From: Branchipolynoe longqiensis
Taxonomy: Eukaryota; Annelida; Polychaeta; Phyllodocida; Polynoidae
Assembly: GCA_030323885.1 (NCBI GenBank)
Contig: CM059190.1
Coordinates: forward strand, 105,007,856-105,071,855
Direction of reading: 5' to 3'
DNA length: 64,000 bases
The notes below the pieces were generated by a model, which did no database searches, was not told the DNA's origin, and worked only from the letters and a program-made list of their open reading frames with translations. Shown piece after piece: positions 41,979 through 52,621 of the stretch (within the stretch, counting starts at the first letter, position 1; every line of letters begins with the position of its first letter). The translations under genes and the position numbers were made by a program.

Positions 41979-42720
41979 GTGTGGTGCATTGTGGGATGCG
42001 TGGAAGTTAAACAAATCCCGCGAGAAGCACATGGCTAATGCTAAGACACTGTGTGCGGCTATGAAATGTGCTAGTTTCAGCTCATCTCAGCTCTTGTTTG
42101 AAACATCGAATACCAACAACAAAATATATATAATGAATTAAGATGTTAATCTTTTATCTAGCATTGCATTTAGATCAATATAATCAGCACATCTTATACG
42201 ATCTGCATTTAGATTGAGACAAATCTGGGCACTCAGACTAGTCTTAGAGCCATAGCCAGAGTCAGTATTACTCATTTGATTCATGTTTTTATTTATATCC
42301 TATGGTTAATAACATTTGTTTTGGGCTAGGAAAAGGGTAGGGTTAATCAGACATTGGTTATATATTTCTTTTAAACAAGCTTTTGTTCACACATTTGACA
42401 TTTTAATATTTAGAACAAGAATTACTTATGTCTAATCAAAGGTGATGTAAACATCAGCCTGTAAAGTGACTGAAATTGTATGTTTCTTAGCTTAAAATGC
42501 TTAATTATGGAGAGTTGTGTCTTAAACATATTCATTATATTATTATATTGCATCCATCCATCCATGTTTGTGCCAAATTGTTATGTATCTTTTATTAATT
42601 TTGAATAGAATCGAAGTTTTTCCCTATGCATAGCGGCAAACTCAATGGCTGTATGCCCTTGCTTTTCTGCCAATGCCGTTTTCAGCGCATGCGCACTCGA
42701 AATGGTGTTCTCGTCTATTG
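41972..42720 (+). mobile_element. G element, second copy
   Basis: Shares with 10685-11258 (inverted): TGGTGCATTGTGGGATGCGT, GTTTCAGCTCATCTCAGCTC TTGTTTGAAAC, GGCACTCAGACTAGTCTTAG and GCCGTTTTCAGCGCATGCGC. The satellite unit is reduced to its last ~60 bp (~42590-42660), and ~330 bp of different sequence (42265-42590) replaces the rest. Confidence 0.6.
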
Positions 42721-42827
42721 ATTCCGTCACTGCGTCTGGTGGAGGGAGGGGGGCTGGAGAAACATGGAGCTGAATATTGTCTATACCTCAAGTGCCCCCC
42801 CCCCCCGTCCTGATATGACCTTAGATT

Positions 42828-43108
42828 TTGTTTGTGTGTTTTCTTTTCTATATCCTAGCAACATCTAAGTTCATATCAGGATGGGTACCGACTTGTGACA
42901 GTGCCCACTCATGGTGACTTTATAGTGCTACTGCACTGGGAGACCAGGCCACCAGCACCATGACCCAATATCCCACTCAGTCACATTATCCTGACACTGA
43001 GCCAACCAGTCCTTGCCCTACCCTAATAATGCCGAGCGACTGGCTAGGAAGTGACAAGTATCAATTTTTAAGTCATCGGTTTGACTCAACCAGGGTTCAA
43101 ACCCACAA
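42828..43108 (-). mobile_element. SINE-A, head-truncated
   Basis: TATATCCTAGCAACATCTAA GTTCATATCAGG to GACTCAACCAGGGTTCAAAC CCAC, where an R LTR fragment begins. A short plus-strand tail scrap sits at 42808-42826. Confidence 0.8.
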
Positions 43109-43109
43109 A

Positions 43110-43374
43110 ACCATCGGCCACCATCGGCTCCCCTGGCCACCACCTGCCTTGAGCCTGAGTGTGGTGATCCTAACTAGCAGAGGGGCGAGGGGAAGGGGAA
43201 GGCTCTGAGTGCCCCTTTACACACAGTCCTGCCAGCACCACTTTGTCTATTTACATCTCAATCAGGCACTACCAGCACCTACATATATACATACATGCAC
43301 CTGGTCACGTATACCCGATCAGTAATAGAACATTTGTATTCCCCCACCAATGCATTAAATCGAAATATTTTACA
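43110..43374 (-). mobile_element. R LTR, partial
   Basis: GAGTGTGGTGATCC ... GCCAGCACCACTTTGTCTAT TTACATC ... GAAATATTTTACA at the intact terminus (43374). The far half is lost. Confidence 0.7.
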
Positions 43375-43424
43375 CATGTATATAGAAGCAGTTAAACAAA
43401 GAATACGTCCAGTATTTAAGGATG

Positions 43425-43765
43425 TACGGCAAATTAATTTGGCATGATTCCACTTCAAATATATTAAGCTAACAGTTTAAATTAATAGTTATTAAATATT
43501 TATTGCAGGTTGGTGATCCCGTCATATATGTAAACAGGTAAACAAATATTAGGCCTATATACCCAGTATCTAGGGTTGTGCACACAAATTAATTTGGCAG
43601 GATTTCACTTCAAATATCTCCAAAACTTAACCTTTTAAAATAAAAGTTATTTAAAACTAAAGGAAAGTGGAGTAAAATTAGATAATACTGTTTTTCTCTA
43701 AATAAAAAAAAATAAATTCTTATGTATGGCAGGAACTCAAAATCATCGACTGGTACAAACTTTGT
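43425..43765. mobile_element. M-derived fragments, duplicated
   Basis: GGCAAATTAATTTGGCATGA TTCCACTTCAAATAT occurs at ~43437 and again at ~43585, the second continuing to a decayed end (GGCAGGAACTCAAAATCATC GAC). Confidence 0.55.
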
Positions 43766-43981
43766 TATGGAATTATGGACGTGAAATAGTTAGTAAATCA
43801 TGTACAACAGACAATAACATGCTCAGATTGTTGCACAATGAAGCCGTTAATTGTAGTAGGTGTGATATATTTGTCTCATACAGTAGGGTGTGCCCTCATG
43901 AACGTTACGGATTAGGAAAATAATGTCTAGCTTTGTGAGGTGCATAGCTCAACTGGGCAATAAATTAAAGCTGCATAGTAC

Positions 43982-45022
43982 CAGAGAGCGTGTATATAAA
44001 CAGATGAGAGGGACAACTCCCATACTAGACCGTGTAACAACTGCTGACTGTGGCGCTCCAAGTGGTGGTTGTTGAACAGTATATGACACATCTGTCAAAC
44101 TCAAGGCATTGTCAATGGCCGTGAGCAATCTTCGTACAGAAAAAGTGAAATATCTCTGAAACTGGACCACCTAGAAACAAACTGATTGGAATACACATAG
44201 AAAACATGTTTACCAACAAGATTATATTAAACTGATATGGTTAGGGTTCTGGATTTCTATTAATTTGGAATAAAACTGACGTTTTTTCACTACGCGTACG
44301 GCAAACTCAAGGCATTGTCAATGGCGGTGAGCAATCTTCCTACAGAAAACGTTAAATATCTCTAAAACTACAACACCTAGAAACAAACTGATTGGAATAC
44401 ACATAGAAAACATGTTTACCAACAAGATTATCTTAAATTGATATGGTTAGGGTTCTGGATTTCTATTAATTTGGAATAAAACTGACGTTTTTCACTACGC
44501 GTACGGCAAACTCAAGGCATTGTCAATGGCGGTGAGCAATCTCCTACAGAAAACGTTAAATATCTCTAAAACTACAACACCTAGAAACAAACTGATTGGA
44601 ATACACATAGAAACTGTTTACCAACAAGATTATCTTAAATTGATATGGTTAGGGTTCTGGATTTCTATTAATTTGGAATAAAACTGACGTTTTTCACTAC
44701 GCGTATGGCAAACTCAAGGCATTGTCAATGGCGGTGAGCAATCTTCATACAGAAAAAGTGAAATATCTCTAAAACCACATGAGATAGACACAAACCGCTT
44801 GGAACACATATAGAAAACATGTCTACCAAAAGGATTATATTAAATTGATACGGTTAGGCTTCTGCATTTCTATTAATTTTGAATAAAAACAAATGTTTTG
44901 CACTGCACGTACCATCAAACTCAAAGCTTGTTCAACACTAACCGCCAGGAACGCCACTGTAGCCTGTGTTACCGATTTTCGCGGGAGTTGTCTCTCTCAT
45001 CTGTTTATATACACGCTCTCTG
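43982..45022. mobile_element. S1: 1041-bp element with 40-bp TIRs and a satellite array
   Basis: TIR CAGAGAGCGTGTATATAAAC AGATGAGAGGGACAACTCCC, matched at the right end with one mismatch in 40. ATAGTAC is duplicated exactly (43975-43981, 45023-45029). The interior is four units of a ~205-bp repeat plus a partial fifth (starts ~44097, 44303, 44508, 44710, 44917). No ORF. CAG ends suggest a hAT-like element, but a 7-bp rather than 8-bp duplication leaves the class open. Confidence 0.9.
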
Positions 45023-45071
45023 ATAGTACGATGAAAACATCAACATTTTAAAAACCAAAACAGCGATCTAT

Positions 45072-45667
45072 AGCTGTATTCACACGGGCGAGTTAAAACG
45101 CCTCACGCGAAACGCCTCGCGTACTGCGACTCACATTTGCCGTGTGAACGCGACGGTGAGGCGTTTTAGGGCTGAATCGATTCATATAAATCGTTTAATG
45201 TAAAACGCTTCGCTAGGTGGTATACAGGAAGCGATCTATGTTGAAACGTTTTATCTTGCCCGTGTGAACGCATATGAAGCGATTTAGGACGTCACACGCA
45301 TGCGCAGTCGACACTTCAGTTTGTTGACTTTCCGGTCGATCAAAAGCGCATATTATATAATTTAATTAATGAAACTGCTATCTATGCACAGATATTTTTT
45401 TCATCATTTATTTTTAGGGTTTCACTGCCCAGCAGAAGTCTTGACCGTTCCAAACCAATACGATTAATTAAATACATATCTAGGTCGAACCCACACTCTC
45501 TGGTGCCTTCGTCGTCGAACCCAAAATGGCGCTGGTTAGCCTGGACTTGCTCATGCGCAGATATCCACTTCCGCCTCACGCAGTGTCCGTGTGAACGCGC
45601 ATCTAAATCGCTTCATATGAATCGCCTCCTGGAGATCGCTTTAGATTTTGCCCGTGTGAATACAGCT
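45072..45667. mobile_element. H3: element with TAT target duplication
   Basis: 596 bp. Left AGCTGTATTCACACGGGCGA, right end GCCCGTGTGAATACAGCT. TAT at 45069-45071 and 45668-45670. Interior words GCGAAACGCCTC, GAAGCGATTTAG; shares GGCGTTTTAGGGCTGAATCG with H5. No ORF of note. Confidence 0.85.
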
Positions 45668-45986
45668 TATGTTTGATTCTACATATCTAATTTAGATTCT
45701 GGTGCGCTTATCAAGCACTTGTCACCACATAGAGCAAACTACAAAGCCAATTTAATAGAACCTGTTACTCGAACAAAAGCCTATGGTGTCAAGAGTTTTG
45801 GCGTGCTTGCCAAAATTAATTTTGTACGTTTACATTTCAAATATCTCAAAAGTTAGCCGATTAAATAAGTCACTTCAAACTAAAGTGAGGTAGATTCTAA
45901 CGATCAGCCTAATAATATACCTACCTTTTTTTTCTTTGTTTTCCCTTGACGCTGTATTTATACTGTCCATAGCATATAAGCCCGCT

Positions 45987-46492
45987 GTAAAGATTTCAAA
46001 TTCCCCCCATATTCAAGTTCCCCCCTGGGAACTTGAAAACGTTTTCAAATTCCTCCCAGGGGAATTTGAAAACGTTTTCAAATTCCCTCCCTTGTTTTAA
46101 CTCCCCCCCCCCCATTTTTGGGGAATTTTCTTTATTTTTGTTATTTTTTGTTATTTTTCATAACAAATATTATAATATACAGAGAATAGCATAATGGAAA
46201 TTATTACTAGTACAATAAAACATATTTAACCACAAATGACACAAAAAGTCTCCAAGATGGTTAAGAAAAAAATATTATAGGTCTGAAATTTAAAAAGTTT
46301 TTTAAAGTTTTTTAAACAATTTTAAATTCCCGGAGGGGGGAATTTGAAAATAGGGGGAGGAATCTGAAAACTGTTTTTAAGTTCCCCCCCAGGAATCTGA
46401 AAACGTTTCCCCGGAGGGAAGTTAAAAACGTTTTCAGATTCCCAGGGGGGAACTTGGGAAGGGGGGGGGGAGGGGGGAGTTGAAATCGTTAC
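45987..46492. mobile_element. Palindrome-built MITE
   Basis: Ends GTAAAGATTTCAAATTCCCC CC and (inverse) GTAACGATTTCAACTCCCCC C. Interior of alternating GGGGAATTTGAAAACG / CGTTTTCAAATTCCCC phrases, making several perfect palindromes around AACGTT (for example TTTGAAAACGTTTTCAAA). Class unknown. Confidence 0.7.
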
Positions 46493-46499
46493 ACCGGGT

Positions 46500-46830
46500 A
46501 CCCAGGCTTGTCTTAAATGCTGGCCAGTTGTAGTGTTGGTGTTATCTTACCACGCAGTAGCTGCTGATAAGGTATTTGATTGCCTGCATTTCACTAGCAG
46601 ATAGATGTACATGCATACCTGTATATGACTAGACGCAATTGTTGTAAATGTCTTCTTTATAAATTATTATGAGCTCCACGTCAAGGGTTATAACGAAACG
46701 TCTGGCACGTTGTAATCTACACGTACACGTGAAGTATGCCAGTTTCAAACATGCCATTTCTGCTTGTCAAATAGATTTGTCTCCCATTGAAATTGCTTTC
46801 CTCGTCCCTCCGTCGCTCCGTCCTGCCCCC
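46500..46830. other. No recognised feature
   Basis: Ordinary sequence to the start of a C-rich microsatellite. No coding signal. Confidence 0.4.
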
Positions 46831-46834
46831 CCCC

Positions 46835-47045
46835 TCCGTCCTCCCCAACCCTGCCCTCGCCACCGTCCCCACTCACCCACACTACACCACACACACACAC
46901 TACACCCACCCCCAACACACACTGAACAGACTTCTCACGGAAGTCCTCTCACATGCATGCGTTCAGATGACGCTCTCTCAAACACACACACTCATAAACT
47001 CCTACACACACACACCACATATTACACACACATTCACTGTGCATG
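46835..47045 (+). repeat. C-rich and (CA)n microsatellite region
   Basis: CCCCCCCTCCGTCCTCC, then ACACACACACACTACACC and CACACACACACCACATATTA CACACAC. Confidence 0.85.
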
Positions 47046-47051
47046 CCCACC

Positions 47052-47282
47052 AGACCGGTTGGCCGAATGAGTTGAGCGTCCGTCTCCCGTTTTGGTAGAT
47101 TGTGGGATTCGAACCCTGGTCGAGTCAACCCAATGACTTAAAAATGTATACTTGTCGCTTCCTACTATCCTAGCCTGGTGCTCGGCATTACTAGGATAGG
47201 GCAAGGACTAGTTAGCTCAGTGTCAGGGTAATGTGACTGAGTCGGATATCGGGTCATGATGCAAGCGGCCTAATTTCCCACT
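47052..47282 (+). mobile_element. SINE-A, tail missing
   Basis: TTGGCCGAATGAGTTGAGCG TCC, B box GATTCGAACCC, body to GGCCTAATTTCCCACTTC. It is followed by an M terminus (47300-47353, GAAACTCGAAGCCGTCGGAC) and a minus-strand SINE-A tail (47372-47422). Confidence 0.8.
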
Positions 47283-47702
47283 TCACGTCAACAAGTTGGG
47301 CATATCTCAGAAAATGACGGAAACTCGAAGCCGTCGGACCATGCAACTTTAATACAGCAGATTAGGAATAGTTTGTTTGTTGTTGTTTTACGTCCTAGCA
47401 ACATCTAAGGTCATATCAGGACCATAGTGATATTTTACACATAACCACGGTTTCATCAATAGACAACTATTCATTATACTTGTAGCTTGATGTCAATAAG
47501 TGCTAAGTTTTAAACAGTTTAAATACATACGGCCTATGTAATATTCTGTAATAAAGGCTATTGACATTTTTCTTTCTTTTGCAAACATTTATATTCATCT
47601 GAATTGGTCTTTTTGAGCGCTGGGCATTGGTGTTCCCCTTGTAGACTACATCTGCAAGAATTTACACAATAAATTACATACACGTTTATATCTGTATGAC
47701 GT

Positions 47703-48376
47703 ATGGATATGTAGTAGTCTGCACTGACCTCTCAGGCAAGGAGCCGCATAGACAGGTAGTCATGGGTAGGGTGGTGACATCAGGGAGTCTAATTGGTGAA
47801 ATGGTTAGCACACTGGCCTGGGATGCTTGATTGATTGATTGATTGGTGGTTGCTTTACGCCGTGTCGGCAGCATAGGCCATATTCACGGCGAGAAATGTT
47901 TGTTTTTTGTTCAAACCATCGCTTTTACATGTAAAAGCAGAAAATCAATTATGTGCCAATATACACTCATTAAATTAGAAAGCTCACAATCATATATTTG
48001 TGGTCAAGGGAAACAAATTCCCATAGAAAAAGACAAGTTTTATTAATAATTGATAGAATCTATTTAGTAAACTATATGAGGTGGTACAGTCCAGCTGCAC
48101 TCAAAAAGGCTAAAATGTTTTCCTGTTTTACCTTGGTAAAAAGGTTATGCATACTGTCTGCAGTGTAGAACTGTTGGCGCAGGGCCAAAAAATCAACGCA
48201 ACTTAGTAAGATGTGTTTGAGTGTCAGCTGGGACTGACACCCAATACGGGAAAGCATAAAAGCATGTGTAAGCCACGAGTGGCCAATACGCAGAGGCTAA
48301 GGCCCGGGATGCAAGAGATGTGGGTTCGATTCCTGTTCTACGCGCAATATTTCCTATTTCCATAACCCCCATGACA
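47703..48376 (+). mobile_element. SINE-B split by a LINE insertion
   Basis: GTAGTCTGCACTGACCTCTC ... GGTTAGCACACTGGCCTGGG ATGC at the left; GGCCCGGGATGCAAGAGATG TGGGTTCGATTCC ... CAATATTTCC at the right. The tRNA-like head is cut in its anticodon-arm region. Confidence 0.85.
47827..48300 (-). mobile_element. 5'-truncated LINE: C-terminal ORF2 fragment, 3' UTR and (TCAA)n tail
   Basis: The minus-strand frame starting inside the insertion reads AHSWLTHAFMLSRIGC, then LTLKHILLSCVDF and ends GLYHLI (stop at 48072). This is the G-H-x-x-L-T-H ... L-T-x-K-H-I-L-x-x-C module that follows RNase H in I/Jockey-type LINEs. The 3' UTR ends in TGATTGATTGATTGATTG on plus, that is (TCAA)n on the element's strand. 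Target duplication GGCCTGGGATGC / GGCCCGGGATGC (12 bp, one mismatch). Confidence 0.8.
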
Positions 48377-48498
48377 GATACAATTGGAGTATATGCGAAC
48401 TCAGTGTGAAAGAATAAACACAGATAAAAAAGTATATATTTGGGCTTTGTTTATTCATGAATTATATAAGTATGAGAGATTCATGACCTTGTCCCTTT

Positions 48499-48536
48499 TC
48501 ATGAATATCCAACTACGTAAGTTGGATATTCATGAA
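48499..48536. repeat. Short perfect inverted repeat
   Basis: CATGAATATCCAACT and its inverse AGTTGGATATTCATG around ACGTA. Confidence 0.8.
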
Positions 48537-48540
48537 TATC

Positions 48541-48787
48541 ACTGACTGCATAATCTGATGAAATCATCACATTTTCTAAAGGAAAACACTGACCTAGATT
48601 TGATTCTACATATATAACTTAGATACTGGAGCACTTATTAAACATTTATTGCTGCATAGAATGGAATACTAAGTCAATTAATTTGGCATGTTTGCACTTC
48701 AACCATCTCCAAAGTTACCCTTCTAAAATAAGTAATTTCAAATCAAAGTAATGTAGATGATAAGCATCAACCAAATATATGTATCGA
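48541..48787. mobile_element. M MITE with internal deletion
   Basis: ACTGCATAATCTGATGAAAT C through ACTTCAACCATCTCCAAAGT; the segment with the HindIII-like palindrome is deleted and the right terminus is lost. Confidence 0.7.
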
Positions 48788-48816
48788 AAAGAACGATGCT
48801 TCAATGGCGGGGACTG

Positions 48817-49150
48817 AACGCGGTGGCCGAATCGATAGAGTGCGGTACTCGTGTGCGGGAGGTCGGGAGGTCAGTTCCCGATCGAGTCAAACCAATGACT
48901 TATAAAATGGATACTTGTCGCTTCCTAGCTTGGCGCCCGGCATTAATAGGATAGGGAAGGACTGGTTAGCTTAGTGTCAGGATAATGTGAGTGAGTGGGA
49001 TTTCAGGTCATGGTCCTGACAGCCTGATTTCCCAGTGGAGCAACATTATAAAGTCGCCATGAGTGCGCACTGTCACAAGTAGGTACATGTCCTAATATGA
49101 CCTGAGATGTTGCCAGGACGTAAAACTCCAACAACCAACCAACCAATCAA
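48817..49150 (+). mobile_element. SINE-A, full length
   Basis: Second-type head (GCGGTGGCCGAATCGATAGA GTGCGG), complete body and tail ending AAAACTCCAACAACCAACCA ACC. Confidence 0.9.
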
Positions 49151-50010
49151 TCCCAGGGGGCCTTCCCCAGTTTATTCCAGCTAGGTCAGAATAGACGTGA
49201 CCTGCCACCGCCAAGACGGGTTACACGTAACCTCCAGTGGCGGATGGCCGGTACCAATAGGCGGAACACTTCACCTGAAGGCCCTTTCACATTACGGCCA
49301 ACGCGTAAAACCACTTTTTTTCGTCGAGAAGCATCAAACTTTTCGGCGCGGGGGGCAAAGTTGGACGTATACATACTGTATATATAACGTATGGCCAACG
49401 TATGGCTAATGTGCCTCCCGGCAAAAAATGCTCGAATTACGCTCATGGTACGTTCGCAGAACGCCGATGAACGTTATATATGTTATTCGATCGCCAGAAC
49501 TACGCCTCATACATTACATACGTCAAGACACGCTGGAGAAACGCTAAACGTACATTAGACGTAAGTTATCCATATGTTGTGAGTATGCGGACTGTACGTT
49601 CCCACTGCCTTTAATGTAGGTCAACGTAGTGCAACGTAGTGAACAATGTTTGTCTAACGTACGTCTCAGGTACATCGACGTACACCTAACATATACATAA
49701 CATATGGCTGACGTAAAATCCACACGTTGTCGAACGTTGTACATCGAAAGTTTTGTGCATGCACAAAACGTTGCCGACCCCCTGACGCGCGATGCCATAT
49801 CTCGATGAACGTCGACGTATACCAAAGAGCACCTAACGCATGCGTAACACATCCCGGCGTAGCTGCCAAAAATCACATAAGTCGGCGCGATGCATCGTAA
49901 TGTGACAGCGCCTTTAGGGATCGCCCTTGTTAGCGTGCTGCCACCTGGCGATCCTTCTGACAGACAAGGGTCAGCGTCGTCGCGACCACCACCATGTGGT
50001 AATGGGGCTC
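49151..50010 (+). mobile_element. L2 LTR fragment interrupted by H4
   Basis: CCCCAGTTTATTCCAGCTAG GTCAGAATAG ... GGAACACTTCACC before H4; AGCGTGCTGCCACCTGGCGA ... GTAATGGGGCTCATT after it. Parallels 37550-37770. Confidence 0.6.
49279..49913. mobile_element. H4: relative of H2
   Basis: Left AGGCCCTTTCACATTACGGC, right (reverse complement) AGGCGCTGTCACATTACGAT. Flanks TGA and TTA, probably a mutated 3-bp duplication. The interior is AACGTACGT-type words. Palindrome GTTTTGTGCATGCACAAAAC at 49750-49769, identical to H2's. Confidence 0.8.
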
Positions 50011-50014
50011 ATTT

Positions 50015-50383
50015 ATGACTACTACAGTAGTATACACAGTATTGCCAACTCTCACGAAATTTCCATGAGAGTCACGGAAATTGAAGGTTCTGATCAGTCA
50101 CCTCACGAGTCACGGATCGACCCAAAAAACCCATGAATTTCTTTACTTTTGCACACATTTCTGTACTTTTGATTAAATAGCCATTTAGCTAAGTTCTTTA
50201 AATTTTGGAATATATGACAGCGATTAAATCTTAAAAGTATTTTCTACCACTGCAGTGCTAACATTTTATTGCAATATAAATTATAAGTATTAACCACATA
50301 AAATCAACCAATCAGACACAAGACAGGTGACCTCTAAGCGGGCAGTTAAAACTTAAAGTCATGTGACAGGAGCGATTGGCTGA
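50015..50383. other. No recognised feature
   Basis: AT-rich, no signal found. Confidence 0.4.
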
Positions 50384-50560
50384 CCTCGTTTCAGTATCAG
50401 GCTAATGTGACTGAGTGGGATATCGGGTCATGGTGCCAGTGGCATAGTTTCCCAGTGAGGCATCACTATAAAGTTGCCATGAGTGTGCACTGACACAAGT
50501 CGGTACCCGTCCTGATATGACCTTAGATGTTGCTGGGATGTCAAATCCCGACAAACAAAT
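50384..50560 (+). mobile_element. SINE-A, head missing
   Basis: TCAGTATCAGGCTAATGTGA CTGAGTGGGATATCGGG to ATGACCTTAGATGTTGCTGG GATGTC. Confidence 0.8.
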
Positions 50561-50845
50561 TTATAGGATTAACCACAAGAGGGCGCCACAGGATTCACAT
50601 GAAGGGAAAGCAAACTTGAATGAGGTGTTCAGTATATAATAGCATTTATTCAATCTAGCTAGTATCAGCTCTAGCACCAGATGTGTGTCAAACTTCAAAA
50701 TAAGCGAAATAGTCACAAACAGACATCAAAAGTCCATCAAGGCAGATCCCAAACGCAGTTAACTTCTATTCCGGCTTAAGATGACAATTACAATATCATG
50801 TTGGAATCACGGTTTTCCTCTGATCACCAAGGTTAAGCAATGAGT

Positions 50846-51575
50846 CTTGTCAGAACTTGGATACGCGCCCACTTGGCAATACAACTACAAGGTGTGATAG
50901 ACATCCTGATACAGGCTTACGGTCTACTAAATCAGTTATGGATAAGTAATAGTTGAGCCACGTCAGTTCTTGGATACATGACCACTTGGGAATACAAGGT
51001 GCAATAGACATCCTGATACAGGCTTATGGTCTACGAAATCAGTTATAGATATGTAATAGTTGAGCCTTGTCAGTACTTGGATACATGACCACTTGGGAAT
51101 ACAAGGTGCAATAGACATCCTGATACAGGCTTATAACTGACCAAATCAGTTATGGATAAGTAATACTAATAGTTGATCCTTGTCAGTTCTTGGATATGTG
51201 ACCACTTGGGAATACAAGGTGTGATAGACATCCTGGTACAGGCTTATGGTCTAATAAATCAGTTATAGATAAGTAATAGGTGAGCCTTGTCAGTTCTTGG
51301 ATACGCGACCACTTGGGAATACACGGTGTGATAGACATCCTGGTACAGGCTTATGGTCTACGAAATCAGTTATAGATACGTAATAGTTGAGCCTTGTCAG
51401 TTCTTCAATACACAACCACTTGGGAATACAAGGTGCGATAGACATCCTGATACAGGCTTATAACTGACCAAATCAGTTATCGATAAGTAATAGTTGAGCC
51501 TCGTCAGTTCTTGGATACGCGAACATTTGGGAATAGAAGGCGCAATAAACATCCTGATACATATTTGTAGCCTAC
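50846..51575. repeat. ~108-bp tandem array, 7 units
   Basis: Units with GTCAGTTCTTGGATACGCGA CCACTTGGGAATACAAGGTG, CATCCTGATACAGGCTTATG and AGTTATGGATAAGTAATAGT TGAGCC, beginning near 50853, 50967, 51070, 51183, 51291, 51398 and 51507. Confidence 0.9.
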
Positions 51576-51579
51576 ATAA

Positions 51580-52304
51580 TCAATAGTGGATTAGGAAGTA
51601 ATAACATTTTTATTTTCTTAAAACATATAAGCAACAGCTGAAAACTCTTACAAAGCCAGTACTACCAAACTCCAACGATATCACAAACTGGCGTCAGCAC
51701 CATGTTGGTCAGTTAAAAAGTATCTTATCAATTTTTATAATGCACACCACGAATAGTATTCTTTTAATAGATCGATAATTAACAGGTGCAAATAGTAATA
51801 ATTGATTGATGATTTATTTATGCCGTAAGGAAACCACAAATCAATCATTAATATATCGATAATTAAAACAGGTGCAAATTACCAGAATTCTTCAGATAAT
51901 AAACTACTTGTAAATAGGATCAGTGATCCTCAGGGTTGTGTCTAATAAATAATGTAATAATAATAATTATACAAATTGTAATAATAATAAAAATTGCAAA
52001 AATAATAATAAAAATAATAAACATGGTGAATGAATAGTGCAAGAGCCACCACCCCCCTAATTTATTCAATGACCTCGTTTTGGTATCGGGTCATGGACAA
52101 TGGCGCCGGAAGCAATGCAATGAGCGTCCGTGTTATTTAATATCATTAACTATAACAAGAGAAAACAAGAGACAATACCACATTGTGACATGTATGTATG
52201 CATGGCGAGAGCCCATAGCGCAAACAAAACTATCTTCTTTTTTTTTAAACTCTACCTCGACAAATCTCCACGTAGTTGTAAATACACGTCTTGTAGTGGT
52301 GTTC
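51580..52304. other. No gene; AAT-rich microsatellite inside
   Basis: (AATAAT)n at 51950-52025. The rest is unmatched. GGTATCGGGTCATGG at 52081 is a SINE-A scrap. Confidence 0.45.
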
Positions 52305-52620
52305 TCTGTGGCGGAGTGGTCAGAGTGTCTGACTTTTTTCTAGGTCGGACTCCTAATCTGAAGGTCAGTGGTTTGATTCCCTGTGCCCCCCCACCTCTGC
52401 CAATTTGGATTTCCACCGCTGTGTATAACTTACAGCGTCATCAAAGGCCGGTTGCTCTCATACCATGTCTATGTGGTGTGGGAGGTTAAAAATCCCTTGG
52501 GTCGGTAAAAGTGTAGGGTCGGGCGTTCTATCGACAAACTGTCTAATGGTGAAAACAAGTCTATTCAGACTTATCCATGATAGGCAGTATAAATCTTCAA
52601 GGAAAAAAAACAAGAAAAAA
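52305..52620 (+). mobile_element. SINE-D, tRNA-Leu/Ser-like head
   Basis: GTGGCGGAGTGGTCAGAGTG TCTGAC then a long variable-arm-like segment and B box GGTTTGATTCCC; body with GGTTGCTCTCATACCATGTC and GAGGTTAAAAATCCCTTGGG TCGG; ends in AAAAAAACAAGAAAAAAA. Single copy here. Confidence 0.8.
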
Positions 52621-52621
52621 A

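Larger units (their letters stand above)
43966..45920. mobile_element. M MITE carrying two nested elements
   Basis: M begins TTAAAGCTGCATAGTA at 43966, continues at 45023-45071 (TAGTACGATGAAAACATC) and again at 45668-45920 (TATGTTTGATTCTACATATC TAATTTAG ... GTAGATTCTAACGATCAGCC). S1 and H3 occupy the gaps; removing each with one target copy restores the M order. The right terminus is missing. Confidence 0.85.

Noticed and set aside
43982..45022. S1 as a Helitron
   Set aside because: It has long TIRs and a 7-bp target duplication, neither of which Helitrons make.
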